Of a stretch of 54,299 nt of DNA, positions 53,899 to 54,299 are shown piece after piece. The notes below the pieces were generated by a model. It did not search any database. It was not told where the DNA came from and was given only the letters and a program-made list of their open reading frames with translations. The position numbers and the translations under genes were made by a program. The stretch's first letter is position 1. Each line of letters begins with the position of its first letter. This stretch comes from Selenomonadales bacterium OttesenSCG-928-I06 (GTDB taxonomy: Bacteria > Bacillota > Negativicutes > Sporomusales > Sporomusaceae): positions 1-54,299 of the forward strand of contig JAJDHX010000005.1 of assembly GCA_030266395.1 (NCBI GenBank), given 5' to 3'.

Positions 53899-54299
53899 AT
53901 GAGGGTTTCTGGCATTTTAAATGAAAGTATAGTAGATGGTCCTGGAATTAGAACAGTTATTTTTGCTCAAGGTTGTTCACATGATTGTTTTGGCTGTCAA
54001 AATCCAGATACTCATGATATGAATGGTGGTCAAGAAATTTCTCTGGATAAAATTTACGAAAAAGTAAGATCTATTGTAGCAGAAAATAAAACTCTTTCAG
54101 GAGTTACTTTTTCAGGCGGCGATCCTTTTTTTCAAAGCAGAGATTTTGCAGAGTTAGGGAAGAGGTTAAAAAGATTAAATCTTTCTGTAGTAACATACAC
54201 TGGCTTTACTTTTGAACAATTATTAGATAAAAGTGAAGCTGATGAGGATATTAAAAAATTCTTGGAAATAACAGATATTTTAGTTGATGGAAGATATTT
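53899..54299 (+). CDS. nrdG: Anaerobic ribonucleotide reductase activating protein (3' end outside window)
   Basis: The frame opens at ATG 53899, with GAGGGG 9 bases upstream, and runs off the window after 133 codons. MRVSGILNESIVDGPGIRTV is followed by the radical-SAM cysteine triad CSHDCFGC (CxxxCxxC) and the glycine-rich TFSGGDPFFQ, typical of NrdG, which makes the glycyl radical on NrdD. No nrdD precedes it here; it may follow downstream. It fits an anaerobic lifestyle. Confidence 0.92.
   Translation, partial: MRVSGILNESIVDGPGIRTVIFAQGCSHDCFGCQNPDTHDMNGGQEISLDKIYEKVRSIVAENKTLSGVTFSGGDPFFQSRDFAELGKRLKRLNLSVVTYTGFTFEQLLDKSEADEDIKKFLEITDILVDGRY

Noticed and set aside
1-54299. CRISPR arrays, tRNA/rRNA genes, insertion sequences, prophage genes
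   Set aside because: I looked for regular repeats, transposase or integrase motifs, and RNA gene signatures and saw none.

Overview
The window looks like chromosome of a low-GC, diderm, anaerobic Firmicute of the class Negativicutes. The strongest evidence is a pair of porins with an N-terminal SLH domain (OmpM type, 22912-24264 and 26931-28253), the hallmark of outer-membrane Firmicutes. Supporting signs are T-box leaders, an L20-type infC leader, YlmC/YmxH and SPOCS-domain proteins (spore-lineage families), TRAP and MatC-type carboxylate carriers, and an anaerobic NrdG. I cannot name the genus. I saw no rRNA, tRNA, CRISPR array, insertion sequence or prophage.

Left part (1-7.3 kb): an accessory carboxylate region. 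It holds the end of a class II aldolase gene with a MatC-like permease, a KdpD/KdpE-like two-component pair without kdpFABC, an orphan TRAP DctQ followed by a 38-codon DctM stub, an ArsB/NhaD-type permease, and a DUF169 protein. Next comes a complete arginine operon, argCJBDFGH (7.5-15.6 kb), with a good promoter and ArgR-box-like sequences. A full dctPQM TRAP operon converges on it; its promoter is overlapped by a CodY-box-like repeat.

Middle (19-36.9 kb): gltX, uvrC, the two OmpM-like porins flanking accC and a QueG-like Fe-S protein, uvrA, a CofE-like ligase, a fused ispDF, a small secreted protein behind a long inverted repeat, cstA and an unrecognised gene. Most convergent gene pairs share one compact hairpin terminator.

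Right part (36.9-49.98 kb, nearly all minus strand): translation and housekeeping genes. These are pheST with a T-box, a 31-codon yqzL gene not previously delimited here, a SpoU-type methyltransferase, infC-rpmI-rplT with an L20 leader and an AUU start codon, thrS with a T-box, a DUF421 protein, zapA, and trkH/trkA for potassium uptake.

Right end (50.1-54.3 kb): the most unusual stretch. Two tandem SPOCS-domain proteins (one with nine cysteines packed into a loop, one with an SH3b tail) are followed by a HipA-like kinase, an L,D-transpeptidase that overlaps the kinase gene tail to tail and has no evident signal peptide, a YlmC/YmxH protein and the start of nrdG. This is the best place in the window to look for an undescribed envelope or spore-derived system, but that is inference from neighbourhood only.
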